Shown here: piece after piece, positions 41,464 through 50,105 of the stretch | Numbering within the stretch: the first letter of the stretch is position 1 | Layout: every line of letters begins with the position of its first letter | Assembly: GCF_011043625.1 (NCBI RefSeq) | Contig: NZ_JAAKGT010000006.1 | Span: 124,001 to 188,000, forward strand | Direction: 5' to 3' | Length of the DNA: 64,000 bases | Origin: Caulobacter sp. 602-2 | GTDB taxonomy: Bacteria; Pseudomonadota; Alphaproteobacteria; Caulobacterales; Caulobacteraceae | Notes under the pieces: model-generated | The model's database searches: none | Told to the model about the DNA's origin: nothing | Seen by the model: only the letters and a program-made list of their open reading frames with translations | Made by a program: the position numbers and the translations under genes

Positions 41464-42468
41464 TTACCCGCCCAGCTTCTCGGCCGCCCAGGGCGCGAAA
41501 TAGGTGATGATCCCCGCCGCGCCGGCCCGCTTGAAAGCGGCCAGGCTTTCGAGGATGGCGCGCTCTTCGTCGATCCAGCCGTTGGCCCCGGCGGCCTTGA
41601 TCATCGCGTACTCGCCCGACACCTGGAAGGCGTAGGTGGGCATGCGGAACTCGTCGACCAGCCGGCGCAGGATGTCGAGGTACGGCAGGCCCGGCTTGAC
41701 CATGACCATGTCGGCGCCCTCGGCGATGTCGAGCGCGACCTCGCGGATGGCTTCCTCGGTGTTGGCCGGATCCATCTGGTAGGTCTTCTTGTCGCCCTGG
41801 CCTGCGGACAGCTTGGCCGAGCCGATGGCGTCGCGATACGGGCCGTAGAAGGCCGAGGCGTACTTGGCGGCGTAGGACATGATCATCGTGTCCTGGAAGC
41901 CGTCGCCTTCGAGCGCGCCACGCAGACGGCCGATGCGGCCGTCCATCATGTCGGAAGGGGCCAGGATGTCGGCGCCGGCGGCGGCCTGCATCAGGCCCTG
42001 CTCGATCAGGCGCTCGATGGTGGCGTCGTTGAGGATCCTGCCGCCCTCGACCACGCCGTCATGGCCATGGTCGGTGAAGGGGTCCAGCGCCACGTCGCAC
42101 ATGATGCCGACCTCGGGGGCGGCGTCCTTCATGGCCTTCACGGCGCGCGGGATCACCCCGTCGGGATCGGCGGCGATCGAGCCGGTCGCGTCCTTCCGCG
42201 ACGGATCGATGTGCGGGAAGATGGCGATGGCGGGAATGCCCAGGTCGCGGGCGCGGACGGCGGCCTTGGCGGCTTCCTTGACACTGAGGCGTTCGACGCC
42301 GGGCATCGAGGCGACGGGCACGGTTCCTTCGCCTTCATGCACCACCATCGACCAGATCAGGTCGGACGGCATGACCTGCGTCTCGCGGACGAGACGGCGG
42401 GTCCAGTCGGCCTGGCGCAGGCGGCGCAGGCGCGTGGCGGGGTAGGGGGCGAGGGGCGGAACGGTCAT
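41464..42468 (-). CDS. hemB: HemB, delta-aminolevulinic acid dehydratase
   Basis: 334 residues. Condenses two 5-aminolevulinate molecules to porphobilinogen, step two of heme synthesis. Schiff-base lysines lie in MVKPGLPYLD and in the SYAAKYASAFYGP region. The active-site metal motif reads CDVALDPFTDHGHDGVV: Asp replaces the Cys cluster of zinc enzymes, so this is the Mg/K-type alphaproteobacterial variant. hemA is in the same window at 48870, though not adjacent. Confidence 0.96.
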   Translation of the reverse strand: MTVPPLAPYPATRLRRLRQADWTRRLVRETQVMPSDLIWSMVVHEGEGTVPVASMPGVERLSVKEAAKAAVRARDLGIPAIAIFPHIDPSRKDATGSIAADPDGVIPRAVKAMKDAAPEVGIMCDVALDPFTDHGHDGVVEGGRILNDATIERLIEQGLMQAAAGADILAPSDMMDGRIGRLRGALEGDGFQDTMIMSYAAKYASAFYGPYRDAIGSAKLSAGQGDKKTYQMDPANTEEAIREVALDIAEGADMVMVKPGLPYLDILRRLVDEFRMPTYAFQVSGEYAMIKAAGANGWIDEERAILESLAAFKRAGAAGIITYFAPWAAEKLGG

Positions 42469-42524
42469 GCGAAGGGTTTCGCGCGCGCCGCCGGTCGAGG
42501 CAAGGCGTTAAGGCCCTTAAGGGG

Positions 42525-42965
42525 CTATTCGCCGGCCTTGCTGACGCGAACCTGCTGGACGCCGTCGACGCGGGTCCAGACCTGCGACTTGCAGAACAGG
42601 CCGCCCAGCACGCAGCCCTTGGCGCGCATGGTGCGCGCGTCGACGAACTCGGCGGTGCCCGAGAGGGTGACCTTCAGGGTCGGAACGAAAACCTTGCCCT
42701 TCATGTTTCCATTGCCGGTGGGCGCGAAGTCGCGCAGCACCTGCTGGCCCACCAGGGTGTCGTAGCCGCTCTTCTTGGCGTCGGCCTCGGCCTTGCGGCT
42801 GGCATAGACGACCCAACCGCACATGCTCGGACCGCAGTCGGTGATGTGCAGGCGGATGTTGTCCTTCGGGTTGCGCCACACGCCGAGATTCTCGGCGTGA
42901 GCCGGCGCAGACACGAACGTGAACAGGGCCGCGACCGCGGCCAGAGCGGTAATGAACTTGGACAT
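42525..42965 (-). CDS. exported DUF2147 protein
   Basis: 146 residues. Sec signal peptide (1-24, ends APAHA) then a short beta-barrel domain fitting DUF2147: LGVWRNPKDNIRLHITDCG, MCGWVVYASRKAEADAKK and a C-terminal MRAKGCVLGGLFCKSQVWTRV. Four Cys in the mature part may form disulfides. Periplasmic, function unknown. The ATG follows a GGAACC leader; alone between hemB and the divergent acyl-CoA dehydrogenase. Confidence 0.87.
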   Translation of the reverse strand: MSKFITALAAVAALFTFVSAPAHAENLGVWRNPKDNIRLHITDCGPSMCGWVVYASRKAEADAKKSGYDTLVGQQVLRDFAPTGNGNMKGKVFVPTLKVTLSGTAEFVDARTMRAKGCVLGGLFCKSQVWTRVDGVQQVRVSKAGE

Positions 42966-43172
42966 GGGAACCGAGACGACGCCTCCGATGGGCGTGATCT
43001 GATACCGACGAGGTGTCGGATCAAGGGAGGTGCGACCTTTCGCACCCGATTTCGCTGCGGCGCCGCATGCAAATTCGCCAACTGAGATATGATTGACACA
43101 CTTGGCTGCTCAGGGCAGGTCAGCGGTCAAGAAGGTGAGGGCGTACATGCCCCGCATGGGAGGAAATGGCGC

Positions 43173-44312
43173 ATGGATTTCGCGCTGAACGACGATCAAC
43201 GCGCCATTCAGGATATGGCTTCGGGCTTCGCGGCAGAACGGCTTGCCCCGCATTCGGCCGAGTGGGACGAGCGCAAGCACTTTCCTGTCGAGGTGCTGCG
43301 CGAGGCTGCGGGCCTGGGTTTCGCGGGCATCTACGTCAATGACGACGTCGGCGGCAGCGGGCTGTCGCGCCTCGACGCCTCGATCATCTTCGAGGCCCTC
43401 AGCTACGGCGACGTGCCGGTCGCGGCCTATCTCACCATCCACAACATGGCCTCGTGGATGATCGACCGCTTCGGCTCGGAGGCCTTGCGCCAGCGCTTCC
43501 TGCCGCGCCTGACCACCATGGAGCTGATCGCCAGCTACTGCCTGACCGAACCGGGGTCGGGCTCCGACGCGGCCGGCATGCGCACGACCGCGCGGCTGGA
43601 AGGCGACCACTACGTTCTGAACGGCGGCAAGGCCTTCATCTCGGGCGGCGGCGTGTCGGACGTCTACGTGGTCATGGCCCGCACCGGCGGCGAAGGTCCC
43701 AAGGGCGTCTCGGCCTTCGTGGTCGAGAAGGGGGCGCCGGGCCTCACCTTCGGGGCCAACGAGCGCAAGATGGGCTGGAACGCCCAGCCCACGGCGCAGG
43801 TCAATTTCGACGACTGCCGCGTGCCGGTCGAGAACCGCATCGGCGGAGAGGGCGAGGGCTTCCGCTTCGCCATGATGGGCCTGGACGGCGGGCGGCTGAA
43901 CATCGCCTCCTGCTCGCTGGGCGGCGCGCAGTTCGCCCTCGACACCGCCAAGGCCTATCTGGAGACCCGCAACCAGTTCGGCCGGCCGCTGAAGGACTTC
44001 CAGGCGCTGCAGTTCAAGCTGGCCGACATGGCCACCGAACTGGAAGCCGCCCGCCTGATGGTGCGCCGCGCCGCCCATGCGCTCGACAACCGGGATCCGC
44101 AGGCCACCAAGCTGTGCGCCATGGCCAAGCGCTTCGCCACCGACGCCGGCTTTCAGGTGGCCAACGACGCCCTGCAGCTGCACGGCGGCTATGGCTATCT
44201 GCAGGATTACCCGCTGGAGCGCATCGTCCGCGACCTGCGCGTCCACCAGATCCTGGAAGGCACCAATGAGATCATGCGGGTGATCATCGCCCGCGAGATG
44301 TTCCGGCAGTAG
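43173..44312 (+). CDS. acyl-CoA dehydrogenase, probably isobutyryl-CoA dehydrogenase type
   Basis: 379 residues from ATG 43173 with a GGGAGG ribosome site. N-terminal helices, middle beta domain with [15 protein letters not shown] (FAD contact), and the catalytic Glu in [11 protein letters not shown] near the C-terminus. Nearest in character to isobutyryl-CoA dehydrogenases that act third in valine breakdown; HIBYL-CoA hydrolase and mmsB downstream support this. A toxin-antitoxin pair and a phosphatase gene now lie between it and the other valine genes. Confidence 0.88.
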   Translation: MDFALNDDQRAIQDMASGFAAERLAPHSAEWDERKHFPVEVLREAAGLGFAGIYVNDDVGGSGLSRLDASIIFEALSYGDVPVAAYLTIHNMASWMIDRFGSEALRQRFLPRLTTMELIASYCLTEPGSGSDAAGMRTTARLEGDHYVLNGGKAFISGGGVSDVYVVMARTGGEGPKGVSAFVVEKGAPGLTFGANERKMGWNAQPTAQVNFDDCRVPVENRIGGEGEGFRFAMMGLDGGRLNIASCSLGGAQFALDTAKAYLETRNQFGRPLKDFQALQFKLADMATELEAARLMVRRAAHALDNRDPQATKLCAMAKRFATDAGFQVANDALQLHGGYGYLQDYPLERIVRDLRVHQILEGTNEIMRVIIAREMFRQ

Positions 44313-44321
44313 GATCGTGAT

Positions 44322-44344
44322 AATCTGACCAGACTGGTCAGATT
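44322..44344. promoter_or_regulatory. perfect 23-base palindromic operator of the toxin-antitoxin pair
   Basis: Arm AATCTGACCAG at 44322-44332, one spacer base, then its exact complement at 44334-44344. TAATCT at the left end resembles a -10 element, so bound antitoxin complex would cover the promoter. Eleven bases before the antitoxin ATG. Confidence 0.78.
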
Positions 44345-44354
44345 GGAGCCCGTC

Positions 44355-44624
44355 ATGCGCGAAGTCGGCGTCCTGGAAGCCAAGACCCACCTGTCGGCGC
44401 TGCTCGACGCCGTCGAGAAGGGGGGCGAGGCGGTGCTCATCACCCGCAACGGTCGTCCGGTGGCTAAGCTGTCGCCGGCAGAGGAAGCGACGATCATGCC
44501 GCGTCGCGCTTCGGCCGCTGAACTGGCGGAGCGCTTCAAGGCGTTGCGTGAACGGATCGCGGCTGCAAACCCTGACGCCGAGAATTTGACTTGGGAGCAA
44601 TTGAAAGAAGACGCTCGACGGTGA
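44355..44624 (+). CDS. Phd/YefM-fold antitoxin (type II)
   Basis: 89 residues from ATG 44355. N-terminal DNA-binding Phd/YefM pattern: VGVLEAKTHLSALLDAVEKG, then AVLITRNGRPVAKLSP; the C-terminal part (SAAELAERFKALRERIAAA) is the helix that wraps and blocks the toxin. The palindromic operator immediately upstream fits autoregulation. Its stop overlaps the toxin start by four bases (GTGA). Confidence 0.92.
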   Translation: MREVGVLEAKTHLSALLDAVEKGGEAVLITRNGRPVAKLSPAEEATIMPRRASAAELAERFKALRERIAAANPDAENLTWEQLKEDARR

Positions 44625-45046
44625 GGCAGGTCGTTCTGGATGCTTCGGCGGCCTTGGCTTGGCTGTTGCCGACACAGGCTACGCCTGCTGCGCGAACTCT
44701 GTTGGCGGAAAGTAACGCCCTGATCTTCGAAGCCCCCAGCATTTTCGAATGGGAGGTGCGTAACGTGCTTCTGACGTTGGCGCGTCGCGGGGTCTTGGTT
44801 GACGACGAGTATGAAAAGGCGGTCGCGACTTACGAGGATCTATCGGTGCGCTTCAGCGAACCGGCCTTCGGTGTCGAGGGGCTCGCCATCCTAGCGCGGC
44901 ACGCCAAGCTCAGCCTTTTCGACGCCGCCTACCTCGCCTTGGCGGCGGAGCACGACTGGCCGCTGGCCTCGCGTGACGACGCCCTGCTAAAGGCGGCCGC
45001 CGACGTTGGCATCGAGTGCTTCGACCTTAGAGCGACGACCCCATGA
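44621..45046 (+). CDS. PIN-domain toxin (VapC-like ribonuclease)
   Basis: 141 residues from the GTG at 44621. The four acidic residues of PIN nucleases are present: VLDASAALAW (Asp), FEWEVRNVLL (Glu), LFDAAYLALA (Asp) and SRDDALLKAA (Asp). Such toxins cut specific RNAs when the antitoxin is degraded. The gene pair uses more TTG and A/T-ending codons than its neighbours, consistent with acquisition. The toxin stop overlaps the next gene's ATG by four bases, so the phosphatase gene may be read from the same transcript. Confidence 0.92.
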   Translation: MRQVVLDASAALAWLLPTQATPAARTLLAESNALIFEAPSIFEWEVRNVLLTLARRGVLVDDEYEKAVATYEDLSVRFSEPAFGVEGLAILARHAKLSLFDAAYLALAAEHDWPLASRDDALLKAAADVGIECFDLRATTP

Positions 45047-45648
45047 TCTATCTCTGCCGCCACGGCCAGACGCAGTTCAACCGCGAAGGACGCTTCCAGG
45101 GGCAGACGGAGTCGGACCTGACCGCTCTTGGTCGCGCCCAGGCGCGGGCCATGGGTGAGCTGCTGGCCGACCTGATCGCGCGTGACCCCTCAGACGCCTG
45201 GCGGATCGTCGCCAGCCCGCTGCGTCGCGCGCGCCATACGGCCGAGGCCATCGCCGAGCGAACGGGGCTGTTGCTCACCTTTGACGACCGCCTGCTGGAG
45301 ATCAGCGTCGGCGAGTGGTCGGGCCGCCTGCGCGAGGACATCCGTCGCGAGAACCCCGAGCTGTTCGCCAGCTACGAATGGGCCTTCCGCGCACCCGGCG
45401 GCGAGACCTTCGAGGGCGTCACCGCCCGTGTCGCCGGCTGGCTGGCCGAGCAGGCCTCGGAGGGCGAGCGCCGCCTGATCGTCGTCAGTCACGGCGTCGC
45501 CGGTCGCCTGCTGCGCGGCGCCTATGCCGGCCTGTCGCGCGCCGACACCCTGGCCCAGGAGGTTCCGCAGGACGCGGTCTACCGCCTGATGGCCGGCCAG
45601 ATCGACCGCTTCGACTGCGCGCCGGTCGAAGACCCCGAATTCGCCTGA
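45043..45648 (+). CDS. histidine phosphatase family protein (phosphoglycerate mutase-like)
   Basis: 201 residues. YLCRHGQTQFNREGRFQG carries the catalytic RHG with the phosphohistidine; SPLRRARHTAEAI and VSHGVAGRLLRGAY give the other Arg and His of the active site, and LEISVGEWSG the acid. Cofactor-independent phosphatases of this kind act on small phosphoesters; substrate unknown. Starts inside the toxin stop and ends 8 bases before the hydrolase gene, so four genes in a row are tightly packed. Confidence 0.9.
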   Translation: MIYLCRHGQTQFNREGRFQGQTESDLTALGRAQARAMGELLADLIARDPSDAWRIVASPLRRARHTAEAIAERTGLLLTFDDRLLEISVGEWSGRLREDIRRENPELFASYEWAFRAPGGETFEGVTARVAGWLAEQASEGERRLIVVSHGVAGRLLRGAYAGLSRADTLAQEVPQDAVYRLMAGQIDRFDCAPVEDPEFA

Positions 45649-45656
45649 GACCCCAG

Positions 45657-46730
45657 ATGACCGAAGCTCCCCAAAAGCAGGCCCCCGAAGTCCTCGTCAG
45701 CGTGAAGAAGAACGTCGGCCGGATCACCCTGAACCGGCCCAAGGCCCTGCACGCCCTGACGCTGTCCATGTGCGAGATCATGATCAAGACCCTGCTGGAA
45801 TGGCAGGCCGATCCCGAGATCGACATGGTGATGATCGACCACTCGGGCGAGCGCGGCTTCTGCGCCGGCGGCGACATCAGGATGCTCGCCGAGAGCGGGG
45901 CTGACGACGGCGTCGAGGCGCGCAAGTTCTTCCACACCGAGTACCGGCTGAACCACCTGCTGTTCCACTACGACCGGCCGATCGTGGCGATCATGGACGG
46001 GGTGGTCATGGGCGGCGGCGTCGGCATCTCGATGCCGGCCCACTACCGGATCGCCACCGAGCGCACGACCTTCGCCATGCCCGAGACCGGCATCGGCCTG
46101 TTTCCGGACGTCGGCGGCGGCTGGTACCTGCCGCGCCTGCCGGGCAAGGCGGGGCTGTGGCTGGCCCTGACCGGCGCGCGGATCAAGGGCGCGGACTGCA
46201 TGCGCCTGGGCATCGCCACCCATTTCGTGGAGTTCGGCGCGGTCGAGGGGCTGAAGAAGGCCATCCTGGCCGACCATCGCCGCATCGACGAGACGCTGCG
46301 CATGTATCGCGCCGACGCCGGCAAGGCGCCCCTGGTCGGCTACGAACAGGACCTCAACCGCCTGTTCGTCGGCGACAGCGTCGAGCAGATCTTCGAGTTC
46401 CTGGAGGTCGACTCCAGCGACTGGGGCAAGGCCCAGCTGGCGGTGCTGAAGACCAAGTCGCCCCAGACCCTCAAGGTCGCCTTCGAGCAGCTGAAGCGCG
46501 GCGAGGCCATGACCGACTTCGCCGACAACATGGCCATGGAGTACCGGATCGGCTCGCGCGTCGTGCGTCGCCACGACTTCATCGAAGGCGTGCGGGCGGT
46601 GATCGTCGACAAGGACAACGCTCCCCGCTGGGACCCGCCGAGCATCGAGGCGGTGGATGACGCCGATATCCAGGCGATCTTCGCACCTCTTCCGCCCGAG
46701 GAGGAGTGGACGCCTCTCGCGGAAGCCTGA
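45657..46730 (+). CDS. 3-hydroxyisobutyryl-CoA hydrolase / enoyl-CoA hydratase family
   Basis: 357 residues from ATG 45657. The long form of the crotonase fold fits HIBYL-CoA hydrolase: NRPKALHALTLSM near the N-terminus, the oxyanion-hole loop ERGFCAGGDIRMLAE, VVMGGGVGISM, and the active-site PETGIGLFPDVGGGWYLPRLPG with Glu and Asp. The C-terminal half (to residue 357) is the extra helical region of this subgroup. Hydrolyses 3-hydroxyisobutyryl-CoA in valine degradation. Acyl-CoA dehydrogenase and mmsB lie nearby. Confidence 0.9.
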   Translation: MTEAPQKQAPEVLVSVKKNVGRITLNRPKALHALTLSMCEIMIKTLLEWQADPEIDMVMIDHSGERGFCAGGDIRMLAESGADDGVEARKFFHTEYRLNHLLFHYDRPIVAIMDGVVMGGGVGISMPAHYRIATERTTFAMPETGIGLFPDVGGGWYLPRLPGKAGLWLALTGARIKGADCMRLGIATHFVEFGAVEGLKKAILADHRRIDETLRMYRADAGKAPLVGYEQDLNRLFVGDSVEQIFEFLEVDSSDWGKAQLAVLKTKSPQTLKVAFEQLKRGEAMTDFADNMAMEYRIGSRVVRRHDFIEGVRAVIVDKDNAPRWDPPSIEAVDDADIQAIFAPLPPEEEWTPLAEA

Positions 46731-46751
46731 CAGCGTTCTGCCGTAGCGGCA

Positions 46752-46780
46752 TTGAAGCTGTCGCTTGGCCTCGCTAGCTT
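46752..46780 (+). promoter_or_regulatory. Caulobacter-type housekeeping promoter for 46820-47626
   Basis: TTGAAG at 46752-46757 and GCTAGCTT at 46773-46780, matching the TTG..GCTANAWC pattern of the alphaproteobacterial housekeeping sigma, about 40 bases before the ATG. Confidence 0.5.
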
Positions 46781-46819
46781 GCCGCCAGCCAAAGAAGAAA
46801 GTCCGCCGGAAGGAAGACC

Positions 46820-47626
46820 ATGCGTAAGCCGCTTCTCAGCCTCGTCGCCGCGCTCGCCGTGACTGCGTGCGCCACGACCCCGATGGGACCGGCCGCGCCG
46901 CCGCCTCCGCCGCCCGCCGACGCCCCGGTTTCGATCCCGGCCAACATCATCGCCGCCGTCGACAATCCGCTGCGCCCCGAGGTCGACAGCCGGCGCGACG
47001 CCGATCGCCTTCCGGCCCAGGTGCTGGCCTTCGCTGGCGTGCGCAACGGCGCCAAGGTCGCCGACCTGATTCCCGGCACCGGCTATTTCACCCGCATCCT
47101 GTCGAAGGCCGTCGGGCCGCGCGGCCACGTCTACGCTTACGTGCCCGACGAGCTGACCAAGCTGGCCAACCGCGAGCCGGCCGTGAACGCCATCGCCGCC
47201 GATCCGGCCTACAAGAACGTCTCGGTGATCCTGAACCTGCTGCCCAACTTCGGCGCGCCGGAGAAGCTGGACCTGGTGTTCACCGCCCAGAACTATCACG
47301 ACATGCACACCCCGCTGATGGGCAAGCCCGACATGGCGGTGGTCAACCGCAAGGTCTTCCAGTCGCTGAAGCCGGGCGGCGTCTATCTGGTGCTCGACCA
47401 CTCGGCCCAGCCGGGCTCGGGCCTGCGCGACGCCGAGAAGCTGCACCGCATCGACCCCGAGACCGTGAAGGCCGAGATCACCGCCGCCGGCTTCGTGTTC
47501 GAGGGCGAAAGCCGCGTGCTGCGCGACGCCGCCGACAAGCGCAACGTCTCGGTCTTCGACCCGTCGATCCGCGGCAAGACCGACCAGTTCATCTACAAGT
47601 TCCGCAAGCCCGCCGGGGCGCGGTAG
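46820..47626 (+). CDS. lipoprotein-type SAM-methyltransferase-fold protein
   Basis: 268 residues with GGAAGGAAG before the ATG. The N-terminus MRKPLLSLVAALAVTACATT is a lipoprotein signal with Cys17 as the modified residue, followed by a Pro-rich linker. From about residue 50 it has a class I methyltransferase fold: VADLIPGTGYFTRILSKA (motif I), an acidic strand-2 region, LDLVFTAQNYHDMHT and LKPGGVYLVLDH. A methyltransferase outside the cytoplasm would lack S-adenosylmethionine, so the role is puzzling; related secreted proteins exist in proteobacteria. Unlinked to the valine genes by function. Confidence 0.85.
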   Translation: MRKPLLSLVAALAVTACATTPMGPAAPPPPPPADAPVSIPANIIAAVDNPLRPEVDSRRDADRLPAQVLAFAGVRNGAKVADLIPGTGYFTRILSKAVGPRGHVYAYVPDELTKLANREPAVNAIAADPAYKNVSVILNLLPNFGAPEKLDLVFTAQNYHDMHTPLMGKPDMAVVNRKVFQSLKPGGVYLVLDHSAQPGSGLRDAEKLHRIDPETVKAEITAAGFVFEGESRVLRDAADKRNVSVFDPSIRGKTDQFIYKFRKPAGAR

Positions 47627-47632
47627 CGGCGT

Positions 47633-47736
47633 TGCGTCGTTCGAGGCTCGGCTGCGCCTCGCACCTTAGGATGAGGGTGTCATTGCTCTGATTTCCTCAT
47701 CCTGAGGCGCCCGCGCAGCGGGCCTCGAAGGACGCA
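47633..47736. repeat. long imperfect inverted repeat between methyltransferase-like gene and mmsB
   Basis: Left arm TGCGTCGTTCGAGGCTCG..AGGATGAGGG (47633-47677) and right arm CCTCATCCTGAGGCGCC..TCGAAGGACGCA (47695-47736) are reverse complements with some mismatches. The right arm has the TCCTGAGG..CCTCGAAGGACGC core common in dispersed alphaproteobacterial palindromic repeats. Confidence 0.7.
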
Positions 47737-47805
47737 CGGCCTCGAAAACACAAATCACAAGGACCGCGCCCACGTAGGCGCGGTTCGCATTTAGGGAGCG
47801 TATCA

Positions 47806-48702
47806 ATGACCAGGATCGCCTTCATCGGCCTGGGCAACATGGGCGGCGGCATGGCCGCCAACCAGGCCAGGGCCGGTCACGCCGTGGCGGCGTTCGACCT
47901 TTCGGCCAAGGCGCTGGAGAAGGCCGTTGGCGCGGGCTGCGTGGCCGCGACCTCCGTGGCCGAGGCGGTGAAGGACGCAGAGATCGTCATCACCATGCTG
48001 CCCGCCGGCCCGCACGTGCGGGCGGTCTATGGCGAGCAGGTGCTGGAGAACGCCCCGAAGTCGGCCCTGCTGATCGACTGCTCCACCATCGACGTCGACA
48101 GCGCCCGCGCGGTGGCGCAGCAGGCGAGGGCGGCGGGCTTCCGCTTCGCCGATGCGCCGGTCTCCGGCGGGATCATGGCCGCCGAGGCGGGCAGCCTGGC
48201 CTTCATGGTCGGCTGCGACGACGCCGACTTTCCCGCCGTCGAGGCTGCGCTGAAGCCGATGGCCCGGGCGATCATCCACGCCGGCGGCCATGGTGCGGGG
48301 CAGGCGGCCAAGATCTGCAACAACATGCTGCTGGGCGTGTCGATGCTGGGAACCTGCGAGGCCTTCGCCCTGGCCGAGAAGCTGGGCCTGGCCGCAGACC
48401 GCTTCTTCGAGATCGCCAGCCAGTCGTCGGGCCAGTGCTGGTCGGTCTCGACCTATTGCCCCGTGCCGGGCGTGGGGCCCAGCACGCCGGCCGACCGCGG
48501 CTATGAGGGCGGATTCGCCACGGCCATGATGCTCAAGGACCTGAAGCTGGCCCAGGAGGCGGCGGCGCGGGCAGGGGCGAGCACGCCGATGGGCGCCCAG
48601 GCCGAGGCGCTGTACGCGCTGTTCGACGTCAACGGCTTTGGCGGCAAGGATTTTTCGGCAGTCCTGCAACTGCTGCGCGGGCGCATTGCTGAGCTGGTTT
48701 GA
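47806..48702 (+). CDS. mmsB: MmsB, 3-hydroxyisobutyrate dehydrogenase
   Basis: 298 residues. Oxidises 3-hydroxyisobutyrate to methylmalonate semialdehyde with NAD in valine degradation. The N-terminal Rossmann motif IAFIGLGNMGGGMAAN, DAPVSGGIMAAEAGSL (substrate-binding) and the catalytic Lys in GAGQAAKICNNMLLG are all present. Fits with the acyl-CoA dehydrogenase and HIBYL-CoA hydrolase upstream. Preceded by an AGGGAG ribosome site. Confidence 0.95.
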   Translation: MTRIAFIGLGNMGGGMAANQARAGHAVAAFDLSAKALEKAVGAGCVAATSVAEAVKDAEIVITMLPAGPHVRAVYGEQVLENAPKSALLIDCSTIDVDSARAVAQQARAAGFRFADAPVSGGIMAAEAGSLAFMVGCDDADFPAVEAALKPMARAIIHAGGHGAGQAAKICNNMLLGVSMLGTCEAFALAEKLGLAADRFFEIASQSSGQCWSVSTYCPVPGVGPSTPADRGYEGGFATAMMLKDLKLAQEAAARAGASTPMGAQAEALYALFDVNGFGGKDFSAVLQLLRGRIAELV

Positions 48703-48869
48703 ACAAGGCAGGGTTGCGATCGGCCGTTATAGAACCAATCGATGCGACACCACGCCCAATTCCAATTTGTAGGTAGAGGCCCTTAGGTGGACACTGTGCC
48801 TGCGTGGTGCGAAAAGCCGTGCCAGAAGAAAAGGACTGCCGAGCTTCGGTTCGACGGGTAGAGACCAGC

Positions 48870-50096
48870 ATGGACTACAAAGCCGCGTTCACCGCCGCTG
48901 TCTCCCAGATCCGCGACGAGGGTCGCTATCGGGTCTTCGCCGACCTGAAGCGCCATCGCGGCGCCTTCCCGCGCGCGACCTGGACCCGCGCCGACGGCGG
49001 CGAGAGCGAAGTCGTGGTCTGGTGCTCGAACGACTATCTCGGCCAGGGCCAGAACCCCGTCGTGCTGGACGCCATGCACCAGGCGATCGACGACCACGGC
49101 TCGGGCTCGGGCGGCACCCGCAACATCTCGGGCACCAACCACCATCACGTGGAGCTGGAAGCCGAGCTGGCCGACCTGCACGGCAAGCAGGCGGCGCTGC
49201 TGTTCACCTCGGGCTACGTCTCCAACGAAGCCACGCTCAGCGTCCTGCAGAAGATCCTGCCGGGCCTGATCATCTTCTCCGACGCCCAGAACCACGCCTC
49301 GATGATCGCCGGCATCCGCAACGGCGGCGGTCCGCGTCACATCTTCCGCCACAACGACCTGGCCCACCTGGAAGAGCTGCTGGCGGCCGCGCCGGCCGAC
49401 GCGCCCAAGCTGGTGGCCTTCGAGAGCGTCTACTCGATGGACGGCGACATCGCCGACATCGGCGCCACCGCGGCGCTCGCCAAGCAGTACGGCGCCATGA
49501 CCTATCTGGACGAAGTCCACGCGGTCGGCATGTACGGTCCGCGCGGCGGCGGCGTCGCCGAGCGCGACGGCGTGATGGACCAGATCGACATCATCGAGGG
49601 CACGCTGGGCAAGGCCTTCGGCGTCATGGGCGGCTACATCACCGGCGACGCCGAGGTGATCGACGCGGTGCGCCTGATGGCCTCGGGCTTCATCTTCACC
49701 ACCTCGCTGCCGCCGGCCCTGACCGCCGGGGCGCTGGCCAGCGTGAAGTGGCTGAAGCAGCATCCGGAAGTGCGCGACGCCCACCAGGAGCGCGCCGCCA
49801 CCCTGAAGAAGATGTTCCAGGACGCCGGCCTGCCGGTGATGGAGAACGACAGCCACATCGTGCCGGTGCTGGTCGGCGATCCGATCCACACCAAGCTGAT
49901 CAGCGACATGCTGCTGGCCGACCACGGCGTCTACGTGCAGCCGATCAACTATCCGACCGTGCCGCGCGGCACCGAGCGCCTGCGCTTCACGCCCACGCCG
50001 TTCCACACCGACGACATGATGCGCAAGCTGGTCGGGGCGATGGAAAAGCTGTGGGCGCACTGCAACGTCGCCCGCATGGGCGGCCACGCGGCCTAA
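48870..50096 (+). CDS. hemA: HemA, 5-aminolevulinate synthase
   Basis: 408 residues from ATG 48870. Joins glycine and succinyl-CoA (Shemin pathway), the route used by alphaproteobacteria. The PLP Lys is in [16 protein letters not shown] near residue 246; other family motifs are [29 protein letters not shown] and [15 protein letters not shown]. Followed at ten bases by 50106-50750 and probably co-transcribed with it. hemB is elsewhere in the window. Confidence 0.96.
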   Translation: MDYKAAFTAAVSQIRDEGRYRVFADLKRHRGAFPRATWTRADGGESEVVVWCSNDYLGQGQNPVVLDAMHQAIDDHGSGSGGTRNISGTNHHHVELEAELADLHGKQAALLFTSGYVSNEATLSVLQKILPGLIIFSDAQNHASMIAGIRNGGGPRHIFRHNDLAHLEELLAAAPADAPKLVAFESVYSMDGDIADIGATAALAKQYGAMTYLDEVHAVGMYGPRGGGVAERDGVMDQIDIIEGTLGKAFGVMGGYITGDAEVIDAVRLMASGFIFTTSLPPALTAGALASVKWLKQHPEVRDAHQERAATLKKMFQDAGLPVMENDSHIVPVLVGDPIHTKLISDMLLADHGVYVQPINYPTVPRGTERLRFTPTPFHTDDMMRKLVGAMEKLWAHCNVARMGGHAA

Positions 50097-50105
50097 GCAC
50101 CCGTT

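Noticed and set aside
42500..42524. Possible CtrA site (TTAA pairs) near hemB
   Set aside because: The two TTAA blocks are five bases apart, not the seven of the CtrA box, and they form a simple CCCTTAAGGG palindrome.
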